Source: JAPOKJ01 sp031421635 (GTDB lineage: Bacteria > Pseudomonadota > Gammaproteobacteria > Burkholderiales > Burkholderiaceae_E). Taken from it: a DNA stretch of 64,000 bases. Position numbers and translations under genes: made by a program. The stretch lies in the NCBI GenBank assembly GCA_031421635.1, contig JANOPA010000059.1, positions 48,265-112,264 on the forward strand. The letters are read 5' to 3'. The stretch's first letter is position 1, and each line of letters begins with the position of its first letter. Below are positions 1-10,204 of the stretch, piece by piece. The notes under the pieces were generated by a model. The model ran no database searches and was not told the DNA's origin. It saw nothing but the letters and a program-made list of their open reading frames with translations.

Positions 1-2
1 TC

Positions 3-785
3 ATCGAGCGCTATTGCGCCGAAGCTGTGCATCAGGCGCTCACCAATCTGGATTCCCGGGCGGCTCCAGCGGGCACCATGGCGGTAGTGTTAGGCCCAGG
101 CTGGCCCGGTGTGCTCTTGCATGAGGCTGTGGGTCATGGCTTGGAGGGCGACTTCAATCGCAAAGGCTCTTCGGTTTTCGCCGGGCGCATTGGCGAGCGC
201 GTTGCCGCCAAAGGCGTGACGGTGATTGATGATGGCACCCTGGCCGATCGCCGCGGTTCGCTCAACGTCGATGATGAAGGCAACCCAACTCAGCGCAACG
301 TCTTGATCGAAGACGGTATTTTGAAGGGTTATATCCAAGACACCCTCAACGCGCGTTTAATGAAGACGCCGGTCACAGGGAACGGTCGGCGTGAATCCTT
401 CGCACATCTCCCGATGCCGCGTATGACGAATACCTTCATGACTAGCGGTAAGCAAGACCCGGCGGAGATCATCGCCTCTCTCGACAAAGGCTTGTATGCG
501 GTTAATTTTGGCGGTGGTCAGGTCGACATTACCAATGGCAAGTTTGTTTTCTCGGCTTCGGAGGCGTACTGGGTTGAAAACGGCAAAATTCAATATCCTG
601 TCAAAGGCGCCACGATTATCGGTAACGGTCCTGATGCCTTAACGAGAGTCACCATGATCGGCAACGATATGAGCCTGGACCCTGGCATTGGTGTGTGCGG
701 TAAAGACGGACAAAGCGTGCCCGTTGGCGTGGGCCAGCCGACCTTAAGAATTGAAGGGTTAACGATTGGTGGCACCGCCGCATAA
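3..785 (+). CDS. tldD: Metalloprotease TldD, C-terminal part (runs off the left edge)
   Basis: This is the C-terminal two-thirds of TldD, the subunit that with TldE/PmbA forms a zinc protease acting on modified peptides and on unfolded or antitoxin-like substrates in the cytoplasm. The zinc-binding HEAVGH motif (HExxxH) lies near the start of the visible part, followed by GLEGD, and the end carries the family-typical GKDGQSVPVGVGQPTLR and GLTIGGT. The reading frame is open at base 3, so the true start is outside the window. The next gene starts inside its last codons, which suggests translational coupling. In Burkholderiales tldD is commonly close to a DAHP synthase gene, as here. The family assignment is very secure. 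Confidence 0.96.
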   Translation: MERYCAEAVHQALTNLDSRAAPAGTMAVVLGPGWPGVLLHEAVGHGLEGDFNRKGSSVFAGRIGERVAAKGVTVIDDGTLADRRGSLNVDDEGNPTQRNVLIEDGILKGYIQDTLNARLMKTPVTGNGRRESFAHLPMPRMTNTFMTSGKQDPAEIIASLDKGLYAVNFGGGQVDITNGKFVFSASEAYWVENGKIQYPVKGATIIGNGPDALTRVTMIGNDMSLDPGIGVCGKDGQSVPVGVGQPTLRIEGLTIGGTAA

Positions 786-3700
786 CGAGTCGGCCGAAGG
801 TGCCGGGCCTAGGAGGCGCTGGCCCTGGATTCTTCTGACGCTCTTGGTGTTCCTGGCAGGGTTGAGCGCTTGGGCGATCAAGCCGTTGCCGACTTGGGCG
901 CGCGATAAGGCAGGTGTGGAACTGTCCCGGGTGTTGGAGCGGCCCGTTACTCTCGCGCAGCTTGAGTTGGGCCTGTTTCCACCGCGCGTTGAAATCAAGG
1001 GCTTTAGAGTCTTAGAAAAGCAAGGCGCTCGGCCCAGCTTTTCGTTCGATTCTCTAACGACTGAAATCGATTGGGCCTCGGTTTCCAAAAAATATCCCAT
1101 CATCAAGAGCTTGAAGATCACCAAGCCGGAGATAGCACTGACGCGCTATGCCGACGGACAGACCAGTGTTGACGATCTGATCAAGAAATTCATTGAGCGC
1201 CCTCGAAGCGACAAGGTTGCGCAATTTTCAATCGCGAACATTGAGCTGGAGCAAGGTGCAGTGCTGCTCCAAGACGATACCGTCAAATCCAAGCATGGAA
1301 TCAGCGAACTCAGCTTGAAACTTCCCTTTGTGTCGAGCTTGGTCGTGGATCAGGAAGTTTGGGTGAAGCCCGCGTTGAAGTTTAAATTAGACGAGCGACT
1401 GATTGAGGCGCAAGCCGAAAGTCTACCTTTCGACGGCACACACCGCTCTCGCTTGAAGGTCAATATCGAACCCTTTGAACTGGCTCCTTGGTTAGCCTAT
1501 TGGCCCAAGACCGCGCTGGTCGCTCCGCTGAAGGCGCGTTTGCAATCGGCTTTCAGTATAGATTTCGCACAGACAGGTAAGACTCAGTTGTTAATCGCTG
1601 GGTCTGTGAAGCTAGCTGACATGGCACTTAAGCAGGCTCTAACCACCGTTGTGTTTGATCGTATGGACGTTCAGGCGGAACATTGGTCATGGATGCCTTC
1701 GAGCTGCGCCCGCTTGAGCGCCAGTTTAAGGCCGAGGGAGTTGCTTTAACACGGCCCGTCGTGAATTTGGTGCGCCATTCGGCGAGCGCCGTGAAGGTCA
1801 TTCAACGCACCGTTACGGCCAAGGAGGCGCCAGTGCAATTTGACTGGAGGCTCGGTGAAGTGAAGGTCAGTGACGGCCAGGTCGCCTATCAAGATCCAGC
1901 TTTCCTGCCTAGGGCTTTAACGGTAAGTCTCAAAAGCGTGAATGGGGTCATCAACGGTTTGAGCACGGACTCCAACATCTTCACTGAAGTGAAGGTCAGC
2001 GCGCAGACGGAGCGCGGCGAAGCGGTGAAAGTTGATGGTCAGTTCAGTAAGGTCGGCGGGCGCAGCAAGCTGGCTTGGGATGTGGATAAGGCTTCCCTGA
2101 GCGATTGGTGGTGGTTGGTGGAGCCGTACCTGGTGAGCACGTCCAAGGGGCGGCGCCACTAAAGCGAGCGGCCATGTGGGCTTTGGCGGAGATCGACCCG
2201 CGTCCTTGGAGCAAGTGCAGGCCAGTGTCGGAGAATTCAAGCTAAAAAGCAGGAGCGGTCTGGAGTGGCTGAAGTTTGCCTCCTTGAAGTTTTCTGATCT
2301 GCGCCTCGATTTGGAAACTCGAACCTTGGGGTTAAATCGCATCGAGGCGCAGAAACTGCAGTTTATCGCCAAGCGCAATGCTCAAAATGACTTCAGTTTT
2401 CAAGAGCTCGTGCCTGAGGTTGCTACTAAGGCCGCCTCTAAAGCTGCCTCTAAATCTGCTCCCAAGACCGTAACAATACGAGAGAACAAAGCTGCGACGG
2501 CTCCCTGGACTATCCGGGTGGACGAACTCAAACTGGATCGTTCCCTGTTTGCGCTCAGCGACGATTTGAAGGGTCGCGATACTGATTTGAAGTTTGAAGA
2601 TTTGAAGCTTTTGGCGAAGAACTTTCACTTGAATACTGGCGCGAGTTTTATCGCCAAGAGCGCTGGCCCGGCGTCGAATATAAAAGCCCCTGCAAGCAGC
2701 ATCGAACTTGCAGCGAGCCTGAACCAAAAAGGCCGCATCAATTGCGGGGCCCGCTACAGCTTCAACCAGTCAAAGCAAACCTCGATCTCGATTTGCGGGA
2801 CATTAATGTATTACCGTTCCAGGCTTACTTCACGTCTTTTCTCAATGCACTTATTACTCAGGGCGAGGTCGGGGCCAAGGGTAAATTAGCAATTGATTTA
2901 GCCGGTGAAAACCCGCTTCAGTATCTGGGTGCGATTGCGGTTCAACAGTTCGCCTCGGTCACTAAAGCGGGTAATGAGGATTTACTCAAGTGGAAGAGCT
3001 TGCGTCTTTCCAGCACTCAGATGAATACCAAACCCTTGAAAATTGATTTGGGTGATATTGAGCTCGATGAATTTTATAGCCGCTTGATTATTTCGCCGAC
3101 TGGCCGCTTTAATTTACAGGATCTGGGTGCCGGTAAAACGGAGTCGGCGGCGTCCTCTACTCAACCAACCGAGTCGGCGTCTCCCGTGCCCCCGCTTCAA
3201 GACCGGCCTCAACCAAGCGACACGGGTCTTGAACCTGCTTCCCAAGCCCCTGCCTCGCAAACTGCCGCCTCGCAAGCCTCTGCGCTTTCTGCGGGGCCTC
3301 CCGTCGACCCACCCCCGGTGCGAATCGGCAAAATCACCCTCAGCAAAGGCAACATCGACTTCAGCGATTTCTTTGTGAAGCCCAATTACTCGGCCAACCT
3401 CACTAATATGGAGGGGTCCATCGGCGAGCTGACGCCTGAAAAAGCCGGGGAAATCAACTTGACCGGGCGAATCGATGGTACTGGAACGCTCAAGATTGAA
3501 GGTGCAATCAACCCCTTGATGCGTAACTTGTTTCTCGATCTTAGAGCCGATGCGAGCGATATTGATTTGCCTCGCCTCACACCTTACTCTGGTAAATATA
3601 TCGGCTACGGCATCGAGAAAGGCAAGCTCTCGGCGAAGGTCGCCTACAAGCTTGAAAATCGTCAACTCAAAGCAGAGAATCGAGTGATTCTCGATCAACT

Positions 3701-4473
3701 CACTTTTGGCGATAAAGTGGACAGCCCCAGTGCCATGAAGCTGCCGGTTATGTTTGCTGTCGCGCTTTTGAAAGATCGTAATGGCGTCATCGATATTGAG
3801 ATGCCGATTGGAGGCTCTTTGGACGATCCTAAGTTTTCGGTCAGTGGCCTGGTGCTGCGAATGATTGGAAACTTGATCGTGAAAGTCATCACTTCTCCGT
3901 TCACTCTGTTGGCGAGTTTGGGCGGCGGCAAGCACCAAGAGTTGAGCAAGGTGGAGTTCGAAAGTGGCAACGCCGCGTTGAGCATCGTAGCCCAGGAGAA
4001 ACTAGAGTCGGTGGCGAAAGCTTTGACAGACTGCCCCGCGCTTAAGCTCGATTTGGCGGGTCGAGCGAGTCTCGCAGACGATGCCCCCACACTCAAGAAA
4101 AGAGCCTTTGATCGTTTATTAAAAGCGCAAAAATTACGTGAAACGCTTAGAGGCAATGTGGGAGCTGACGCCATCGACGCTGTGGAGATTTCGGCGGCCG
4201 AGTATCCGAAGTATTTAGCGCAGGCGTTTCAAGCATCCAGCCTGCCGAAGCCTAAGAATTTTATTGGCATGCAAAAATCCGTGTCGGCACCTGAGATGGA
4301 AAAGGCCCTCAGCGACACGGTTCAAGTGAGTGACGCCGAAGTGCTCAATTTGGCGAATCGACGCGCGCAGGCGCTGAAGGACTGGTTGGCAGGGCAAGAT
4401 TGCGACCGACCGTCTCTATATTGTCGCGCCAAAGCTGGAGGGCACGCCTCGGGTGGAATTGAGCCTTAAATGA
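766..4473 (+). pseudogene. AsmA-like DUF748 protein, broken by four frameshifts
   Basis: Four consecutive open frames together read as one protein of about 1,230 residues: an N-terminal transmembrane segment (WPWILLTLLVFLAGL), long AsmA/DUF748-type repeats, a proline/serine-rich linker near 3150-3320 and an OmpA-like tail. Proteins of this family sit in the inner membrane and span the periplasm; AsmA relatives are linked to lipid transport and envelope integrity. The frame shifts near 1690, in the GGGG run at 2147-2150, at 2742-2743 and near 4397. After the last shift the tail reads TDRLYIVAPKLEG, a normal end for the family, with a stop at 4471. At least two shifts lie at short homopolymers. 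Neighbouring genes are intact, so this is either a decayed gene or clustered indel errors in the assembly. The start may be TTG 766 or GTG 769. Confidence 0.8.
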
Positions 4474-4545
4474 AGTCTTAGCCGCTCGCGCAGACACTTT
4501 TAAGTTGTTTACACAAACCCTGATTTGTGGAGCACCATCAGCTCT

Positions 4546-5730
4546 ATGCAGGCGAATTCGAATCTTGGCAAAACCGGGCTGATCCTTATGGGAGGCGGTG
4601 CTCGCGCGGCCTACCAAGTGGGTGTTCTTGATTCGGTCCGAGCGATTCTTGTCGCCGAGGGTTGGCCTCTGACTAAGAATCCGTTTCCGATCATATGCGG
4701 CACCTCGGCGGGGGCGCTCAACGCGGTTGCATTGGCAGCATCAAGCAACAATTTCGAAGAGGCGATGAATGGCATTTTGCAGGTTTGGTCGAACTTCCGA
4801 GCCTCTCAGGTGTACCGAACCGATGCCTTGGGGTCCTTTTCAAACGCAGCCCATTGGCTAGCCGCACTCGGCTTAGGATGGGTGATCAAGTCTCGACCAC
4901 GCTCACTTTTTAACAACAGTCCCTTGGCTGACTTACTGAAAGATTTCATTGACTTCGCCAGGCTTCAGCGGGCCTTCGATGAGGGGCATATGCATGCCCT
5001 TGCCGTGACCGCTTCAAGCTACACCTCGGGACAACACGTTACGTACTACCAATCGAAGACGCAGATCGAACCTTGGTATCGCACCCAAAGACTTGCAGTT
5101 CCCACCGAAATCAATATCGATCATTTGATGGCTTCAAGCGCTATTCCCTTCGTATTCCCGGCGGTCAGCTTACGACTTGATCAAGGCCACGAATTCTTCG
5201 GTGACGGGTCGATTCGTCAGACGGCGCCGATCAGTCCTGCCATCCATCTGGGCGCAGACCGGGTCATGGTCATTGGAGTGGGCCAATTACAAGTCGGACG
5301 CGAGCGCACCAGTCACTCCGCTTCGCAATATGCCTATCCTAGCCTAGCTCAAATTGGCGGGCACACGATGTCGAGTATTTTTCTGGATGCGCTTGCCAAT
5401 GATATTGAACGCCTGTCACGAGTGAATCAAACTTTGACCCTGATCCCGGAGCAGACAAGATTGGAAAGTAAATTGCGCCCGGTCAAAGTTCTGGTGATCT
5501 CACCTAGCCAGAGGCTAGATCAAATGGCGGCCTACCATGTGACGAGTTTGCCTCGTACGGTGCGCACCATGATGTCGATGTTGGGAGCAACCGAACAACG
5601 TGGCCTGGGGCTATTGTCCTATCTACTGTTCGAGAGTGGCTACACGCGAGAATTAATCGAGCTTGGCCGCAAAGATACCTTGGCGCAACGCGAACGAGTG
5701 ATCGAATTTTTTGGGGCGTCGGTGGCTTGA
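4546..5730 (+). CDS. Patatin-like phospholipase
   Basis: The product is a patatin-family serine lipid acyl hydrolase. The oxyanion-hole motif GGGARAAYQ is near the N terminus, the nucleophile motif GTSAG (GxSxG) follows about 45 residues later, and the second member of the Ser-Asp dyad lies in FGDGSIRQ (DGS variant of DG[GA]). At 394 residues it matches cytoplasmic or peripheral bacterial patatins with a C-terminal extension. No signal peptide is visible. ATG at 4546 is preferred over an in-frame TTG seven codons upstream because the family fold starts directly after it. It follows the broken DUF748 gene by about 70 bases, so the two may be cotranscribed. The substrate cannot be read from the sequence. 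Confidence 0.92.
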   Translation: MQANSNLGKTGLILMGGGARAAYQVGVLDSVRAILVAEGWPLTKNPFPIICGTSAGALNAVALAASSNNFEEAMNGILQVWSNFRASQVYRTDALGSFSNAAHWLAALGLGWVIKSRPRSLFNNSPLADLLKDFIDFARLQRAFDEGHMHALAVTASSYTSGQHVTYYQSKTQIEPWYRTQRLAVPTEINIDHLMASSAIPFVFPAVSLRLDQGHEFFGDGSIRQTAPISPAIHLGADRVMVIGVGQLQVGRERTSHSASQYAYPSLAQIGGHTMSSIFLDALANDIERLSRVNQTLTLIPEQTRLESKLRPVKVLVISPSQRLDQMAAYHVTSLPRTVRTMMSMLGATEQRGLGLLSYLLFESGYTRELIELGRKDTLAQRERVIEFFGASVA

Positions 5731-5867
5731 CATTGCTATTTCGATGCCGGGACTTTCAATAAACAAGCAGCTTATTTGCCAAACCACTGGCATTGGTGCT
5801 AACCTAGGGTTGAAGCGCGTCGTAAATATCGTTTAAATCAGCCTGGGATCTCCAGGAGGTTACGAGA

Positions 5868-5993
5868 TTGCCTCGGATGTGCTCCTTGAGTCCCTTATCA
5901 GCGCCACTTGTGAAAATAATTCAGTCGTTCTTCTTTTTTGTGATCTTTTTTGGCTATCCGGCTTTCGGCGGGATGAGTCCTAGAGACGCTTGA
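5868..5993 (+). CDS. Possible small single-pass membrane protein (41 codons)
   Basis: The 405-base gap between the patatin and DAHP synthase genes holds a short frame with a strong Shine-Dalgarno AGGAGGT at 5854-5860, eight bases before a TTG start; an in-frame ATG follows at 5877. The predicted peptide has a cluster of aromatic and aliphatic residues (IIQSFFFFVIFFGY) that could form one membrane segment, then a short polar tail. A small stem CCTGG/CCAGG at 5842-5856 overlaps the Shine-Dalgarno and could mask it. A strong intrinsic terminator follows 27 bases after the stop. I recognise no family. It could equally be the coding-looking part of a small RNA; only the ribosome site and the terminator support it. 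Confidence 0.4.
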   Translation: MPRMCSLSPLSAPLVKIIQSFFFFVIFFGYPAFGGMSPRDA

Positions 5994-6019
5994 AGAAAAA
6001 GAAGCGTCCCAAAGACGAA

Positions 6020-6048
6020 ACCGCCGGAACTCCCGGCGGTTTTTTTTT
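6020..6048 (+). terminator. Rho-independent terminator
   Basis: A perfect 8-bp stem (ACCGCCGG / CCGGCGGT) with a 5-base loop is followed directly by eight T residues. It lies after the putative small ORF and before the DAHP synthase gene, so it separates that gene from transcription coming from tldD and the patatin gene. Confidence 0.93.
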
Positions 6049-6135
6049 GCCGCACGAGTTAGATCAATTCATCGACCCATTCATTAAACCTGAACCGACA
6101 CCAAGATTCGACACCAAAACAAGGGATGCCCGACC

Positions 6136-7206
6136 ATGACCACCACCACTGACGACGTTCGCATTCGCGGCATAAAAGAACTTTCTCCACCAGCCCACTT
6201 CATGCGCGAATTCCCCGCGACCGAGGTCGTCACGAGTTTGGTGTACGAAACCCGCCAGGCGATACACCGCGTGATTCATAAGATGGATGATCGCCTGCTG
6301 GTCGTTGTTGGACCATGCTCCATTCACGATACCAAGGCTGCGCTTGCTTACGCAACGTTGCTGCTGGCCGAGCGTCAAAAACACGCTTCCGATTTAGAAA
6401 TTGTGATGCGTGTTTATTTCGAAAAGCCTCGGACTACCGTAGGGTGGAAGGGTCTCATCAATGACCCCCACTTGAACAACAGTTTCGACATTAATCAAGG
6501 CTTACGTATCGCCCGCGAATTGTTGGTTGAGCTCAATTCGATGGGGGTTCCTGCGGGCACGGAGTTCTTGGACATGATCACCCCGCAGTATGTGGCGGAT
6601 CTTATTTCCTGGGGTGCGATTGGCGCGCGTACCACCGAGTCACAAGTGCATCGCGAGCTCGCTTCGGGCTTGAGCTGTCCGGTCGGTTTCAAAAACGGGA
6701 CCGACGGTAATCTTAAGATTGCTCTGGACGCTATTAAAGCGGCCAGCCAGCCCCATCATTTTTTGTCCGTCACCAAGGGAGGATATTCAGCCATTGTGTC
6801 CACCAATGGCAATGAAGATTGTCACGTTATTTTGCGTGGTGGTCAGGCGCCGAACTATGACGCGGCTTCGGTCGATGCGGCCTGCAAGGAGTCGGCTGCC
6901 TCCGCCCTCGCTTGCCGCTTGATGATTGATGCCAGCCACGGCAATAGTTCCAAGAAACCAGAGAATCAAATCCCGGTCAGTCGCAATATTGCCGAGCAAC
7001 TTGCAGCGGGCGACAGTCGAATTTTTGGAGTCATGTTGGAAAGCCATTTGGTGGCCGGACGACAGGACCTTGCTCCGAATAAAACGCTCACCTATGGCCA
7101 AAGCATTACCGATGGTTGCATTGCCTGGGAGGACACGGTTGAGGTGCTGCAAGCGCTGGCTGATGGTGTAAAACAACGCCGTCTGTCCGCCCAGCAAGGT
7201 AATTGA
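6136..7206 (+). CDS. aroG: 3-deoxy-7-phosphoheptulonate (DAHP) synthase, class I
   Basis: The enzyme condenses phosphoenolpyruvate with erythrose 4-phosphate, the first step of the shikimate pathway to aromatic amino acids. At 356 residues it has the length of AroF/AroG/AroH-type enzymes. Visible hallmarks are VVVGPCSIHD (residues about 56-65, with the metal-binding Cys61), GARTTESQVHRELASGL, the substrate-loop KNGTDGN, and DASHGNSSKKPENQ. It starts with ATG about 85 bases after a terminator, so it should have its own promoter, but I see no convincing hexamers. Which inhibitor (Phe, Tyr or Trp) controls it cannot be decided from the sequence; the symbol aroG follows usage in Burkholderiales. 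Confidence 0.96.
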   Translation: MTTTTDDVRIRGIKELSPPAHFMREFPATEVVTSLVYETRQAIHRVIHKMDDRLLVVVGPCSIHDTKAALAYATLLLAERQKHASDLEIVMRVYFEKPRTTVGWKGLINDPHLNNSFDINQGLRIARELLVELNSMGVPAGTEFLDMITPQYVADLISWGAIGARTTESQVHRELASGLSCPVGFKNGTDGNLKIALDAIKAASQPHHFLSVTKGGYSAIVSTNGNEDCHVILRGGQAPNYDAASVDAACKESAASALACRLMIDASHGNSSKKPENQIPVSRNIAEQLAAGDSRIFGVMLESHLVAGRQDLAPNKTLTYGQSITDGCIAWEDTVEVLQALADGVKQRRLSAQQGN

Positions 7207-7296
7207 TCTAGTTTTCCCTCCAGAACCGTGATGGGGGTCGCTCTGTGGTAGGGTTCCGTGATATAAAAGAGTGAACTCACCACACCGCTAAAGACG

Positions 7297-7893
7297 ATGA
7301 ACGCTCCATCCAACGCCGTAGAAAAATCTGACGCGACTCAAGGCACCGGCAATTCAGCTAAACGTAGTCCGCATGAACGCTTACTCGCGCTGGGTTTGAA
7401 GCCCATGGGCCGGGCTACCGACTTCTCGGAAGAGATCTACGGCATGATGGCAAAAACGCCTTTGTTTTCAGGCCTCGATATCGAAGAGACTCGCAAGCTT
7501 GGCGCCTTTATGTATGTCTATGAGGCGCCTGCAGGCATCACCATTATTAATGAGGGTGAGAGCGGCGATTTCATGATGCTGCTGATTAAAGGTATGGTTG
7601 ATGTGTTGCGTCGCAACCGCTACAACTATCCTTCACGCATTGCCGTGGCCCATTCCGGTCATGCCCTTGGTGAAATGTCAATGTTTGATGGTGAGCCCCG
7701 CTTCGCTTCGTGCGTCACCCTTGAGAGTAGTCGCATTGCTGTGTTAACTCGCGATGCTCTGTTGCTCGTCTTGTCCGACGAGCCTAAACTCGGCAACAAG
7801 ATCTTGCTTAAACTCGTGCAGTTGCTCTCTGAGCGTTTGCGCCAGACCAGTGCCAAGCTGGTGTCCTATCTCGAAGCTGCTCGCGACGCATAA
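7297..7893 (+). CDS. Cyclic nucleotide-binding domain protein
   Basis: A 198-residue soluble protein with one CRP/CNMP-type beta-barrel domain (about residues 55-170). Readable features are PLFSGLDIEETRKLGAF, the barrel strand motif INEGESGDFMMLLIKGMVDV and the binding-cassette-like GHALGEMSMFDGEPRFAS. No helix-turn-helix follows; the C terminus is a single helix (KILLKLVQLLSERLRQT), so it is a stand-alone sensor rather than a CRP-type transcription factor. The first 45 residues look disordered. It follows the DAHP synthase gene by 90 bases on the same strand. Ligand and target are unknown. Confidence 0.88.
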   Translation: MNAPSNAVEKSDATQGTGNSAKRSPHERLLALGLKPMGRATDFSEEIYGMMAKTPLFSGLDIEETRKLGAFMYVYEAPAGITIINEGESGDFMMLLIKGMVDVLRRNRYNYPSRIAVAHSGHALGEMSMFDGEPRFASCVTLESSRIAVLTRDALLLVLSDEPKLGNKILLKLVQLLSERLRQTSAKLVSYLEAARDA

Positions 7894-7967
7894 TTGATGA
7901 GTGATTGATCTCCGATGAGTGTCGGCTAACGCTTTTGATGTTCTTCATCAACCCATGTGATAGTTAA

Positions 7968-9209
7968 ATGGCACCTCTACTTTCCGGGATTCGAGTTCTA
8001 GATTTCGGCCGCTATATCGCCGGACCCTATTGCGCTGCGCTGTTAGGCGAATACGGTGCCGATGTTATTCGAATTGAGAAGCGTAGTGGCGGAGAAGACC
8101 GCTTCATTGCCCCGATTGCCGAGGGCGGCGAAGGGGGCATGTTTCTCCAGATGAATCGCAACAAACGCTCACTTACTTTAGACCCCATGGGTCAAGAAGG
8201 CCGTGCAGTAGTGAAGCGTTTAATCGCAATTTCCGATGTGGTGGTCGCCAATCTTCCCGAACCTGCCCTTAAAGCCATGGGGCTGGACTATCCAACTCTA
8301 AGAGCCATTAACCCAAGAATTATTTTGGTGACCAGCTCGGCCTTTGGTGCGGAAGGGCCCATGGCAAAGAATGTTGGCTTTGACGGCGTGGCTCAAGCGA
8401 TGTCGGGGGCCATTTACATGACCGGTGAACCCGAACAACCATACCGCGCCGCAGTCAACTGGGTGGACTTCGGTACGGCCTTGCATTGTGCAATGGGTAC
8501 CTTGGCGGCCTTGATGGCGCGCGCGCAAACCGGATGTGGTCAAATGGTCAGTGGGTCCTTGTTGTCCACTGCGGTCAGTTTTGCCAACGCTGCAATCATT
8601 GAACAGGCCGTAGTGGCTCCACACCGTGTGCCCACCGGCAATCGGGGTCAGACAGCCGCGCCGGTCGATGTGCTAAAAACACTGGATGGCTGGATTTTGA
8701 TTCAAGTGGTAGGGCAGCCGCTTTACGAGCGTTGGGCGAAATTGATGCATGCCGAAAGCGCTCTTGCCGACGCTCAAGGCCAGGGCAAGAGTACCCCAGA
8801 CCTCGACGGTATTGATTGGCTCAACGACCCGCGCTTTGCCAATGATGAGCTAAGAGGTCTGAACGGCCGCCTGATTAGCGCACGCGCCGCCGCTTGGTGC
8901 GCTTTACGGAGTTCGTCTCAAGCGGTTCATGAGCTGGGTGATGCCAAGATCCCCTGTGGTCCAGTGCTGTCGCCTCAGCAAGCTTTGGAGCACCCCCAAC
9001 TGCTTGCGGTCGGCTTGTTTCATCCTACGTCATTTCCTGGGATGAACGGCTTGGCACCTCTAACCAGGGCGGCGGTAACTTTATCGGATTCCGCAAAGGT
9101 ACCAATGCAACGTGCGCCTCTTTTGGGTGAGCATACCGAAGCAATTTTGCAAGAATTAGGCTACAGTAGGAGCGAAATTGACGCGCTGCGTCAAAATGCA
9201 GTAATTTAG
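7968..9209 (+). CDS. Class III (CaiB/BaiF) CoA-transferase
   Basis: The protein belongs to the formyl-CoA/carnitine-CoA transferase family, which moves CoA between carboxylic acids through an aspartyl-CoA intermediate. It begins with the typical LLSGIRVLDFGRYIAGPYCAALLGEYGADVIRIE, and the probable catalytic Asp is Asp167 in NWVDFGTALH. Length (413 residues) is normal. It is followed after 17 bases by an EamA transporter gene, so the two probably share a transcript. The acyl donor and acceptor cannot be inferred. Confidence 0.93.
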   Translation: MAPLLSGIRVLDFGRYIAGPYCAALLGEYGADVIRIEKRSGGEDRFIAPIAEGGEGGMFLQMNRNKRSLTLDPMGQEGRAVVKRLIAISDVVVANLPEPALKAMGLDYPTLRAINPRIILVTSSAFGAEGPMAKNVGFDGVAQAMSGAIYMTGEPEQPYRAAVNWVDFGTALHCAMGTLAALMARAQTGCGQMVSGSLLSTAVSFANAAIIEQAVVAPHRVPTGNRGQTAAPVDVLKTLDGWILIQVVGQPLYERWAKLMHAESALADAQGQGKSTPDLDGIDWLNDPRFANDELRGLNGRLISARAAAWCALRSSSQAVHELGDAKIPCGPVLSPQQALEHPQLLAVGLFHPTSFPGMNGLAPLTRAAVTLSDSAKVPMQRAPLLGEHTEAILQELGYSRSEIDALRQNAVI

Positions 9210-9226
9210 TATTAAGTGACCACCTA

Positions 9227-10135
9227 ATGACCGAACTTAGTTGGCAGGCGCGCTTCGCAGCGATTAGTCCTGCGGGTCGCGCGATGTTTTGGGCTGCGGC
9301 TTCCGGCCTGCTCTTCAGCCTGCTCAATACCTCGATGCGGGCTATGACCTTACAGCTCAGTTCCTTTCAGGTACAGTTCCTGCGCTATGGCTTTGGGCTC
9401 TTGGTGTTGATGCCAATCGTTTACAAGACGGGCATTGCAGCCTATCGCCCCAACGGGCTCACCGGTCAGCTTTGGCGCGGGGTGGTGCATACCGTGGGAC
9501 TTACCTTATGGTTTGCAGCGCTGCCTCACCTCTCGATGGCGGACTCCACAGCTATTGGTTTTACAACCCCCATTTTTATTATGTTCGGTGCCGTGTTGCT
9601 GTTGGGCGAGAAAATGGTCTGGGCGCGCTGGCTGGCGGCCGCGATAGGGTTTGCGGGGATGCTGGTGGTGATGGGGCCCAAGCTGACGGGCTCGGGTGGT
9701 TGGTGGATGCTGGTCATGTTTGCCGCCTCTCCGGTCTTTGCAGGCTCGTTCCTTATTACGAAATTTTTAACCCGGCGAGATTCCCCTGCGGTGATTGTTT
9801 TTTGGCAATCTCTGACGGTCACGGTTCTCACCTTGCCTTTGGCGCTAATGAATTGGAGCGCTCTCACGCCTTGGCAATGGACCATCTTTTTGTTCGCCGG
9901 TGTTCTGGGCAGTGCTGGACATTGGTGTTTGACAAATTCCTATCGATTGGCCGACATCTCGTCCACCCAGTCACTCAAGTTTTTGGACCTGGTTTGGGCC
10001 TCGCTACTTGGTTTTATGGTGTTCGGCGATGTTCCCACCTCCGCCTCGTTACTCGGCGGAGTGATGGTTTGCGGGGCCACCGTGTGGATTGCGCGCTGGG
10101 AAGCTAGCCGACGAACGGCCGCTTCCAGCGAATAA
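9227..10135 (+). CDS. EamA/DMT-family transporter
   Basis: This inner-membrane protein of 302 residues shows about ten hydrophobic segments in two EamA repeats (roughly residues 15-150 and 165-295), as in drug/metabolite exporters. Motifs include LPHLSMADSTAIGFTTPIF in the first repeat and SYRLADISSTQSLKFLDLVWASLLGF in the second. It probably forms a transcript with the CoA-transferase gene upstream. The substrate is not predictable. Confidence 0.92.
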   Translation: MTELSWQARFAAISPAGRAMFWAAASGLLFSLLNTSMRAMTLQLSSFQVQFLRYGFGLLVLMPIVYKTGIAAYRPNGLTGQLWRGVVHTVGLTLWFAALPHLSMADSTAIGFTTPIFIMFGAVLLLGEKMVWARWLAAAIGFAGMLVVMGPKLTGSGGWWMLVMFAASPVFAGSFLITKFLTRRDSPAVIVFWQSLTVTVLTLPLALMNWSALTPWQWTIFLFAGVLGSAGHWCLTNSYRLADISSTQSLKFLDLVWASLLGFMVFGDVPTSASLLGGVMVCGATVWIARWEASRRTAASSE

Positions 10136-10204
10136 GTGCATAAATTGGCCGATGAACGGCGGCGAGTGCCAACTTTGTCACCGATGAACGGTCGGCGGCT
10201 CTCT

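Noticed and set aside
3127..3938. Open frames on both strands in the linker and C-terminal part of the DUF748 gene
   Set aside because: They are Arg/Pro-rich shadows produced by the low-complexity linker and have no domain.
9289..10107. Long open frame of 272 codons inside the EamA gene
   Set aside because: It has no recognisable domain and lies in another frame of a well-conserved transporter; it is a shadow.
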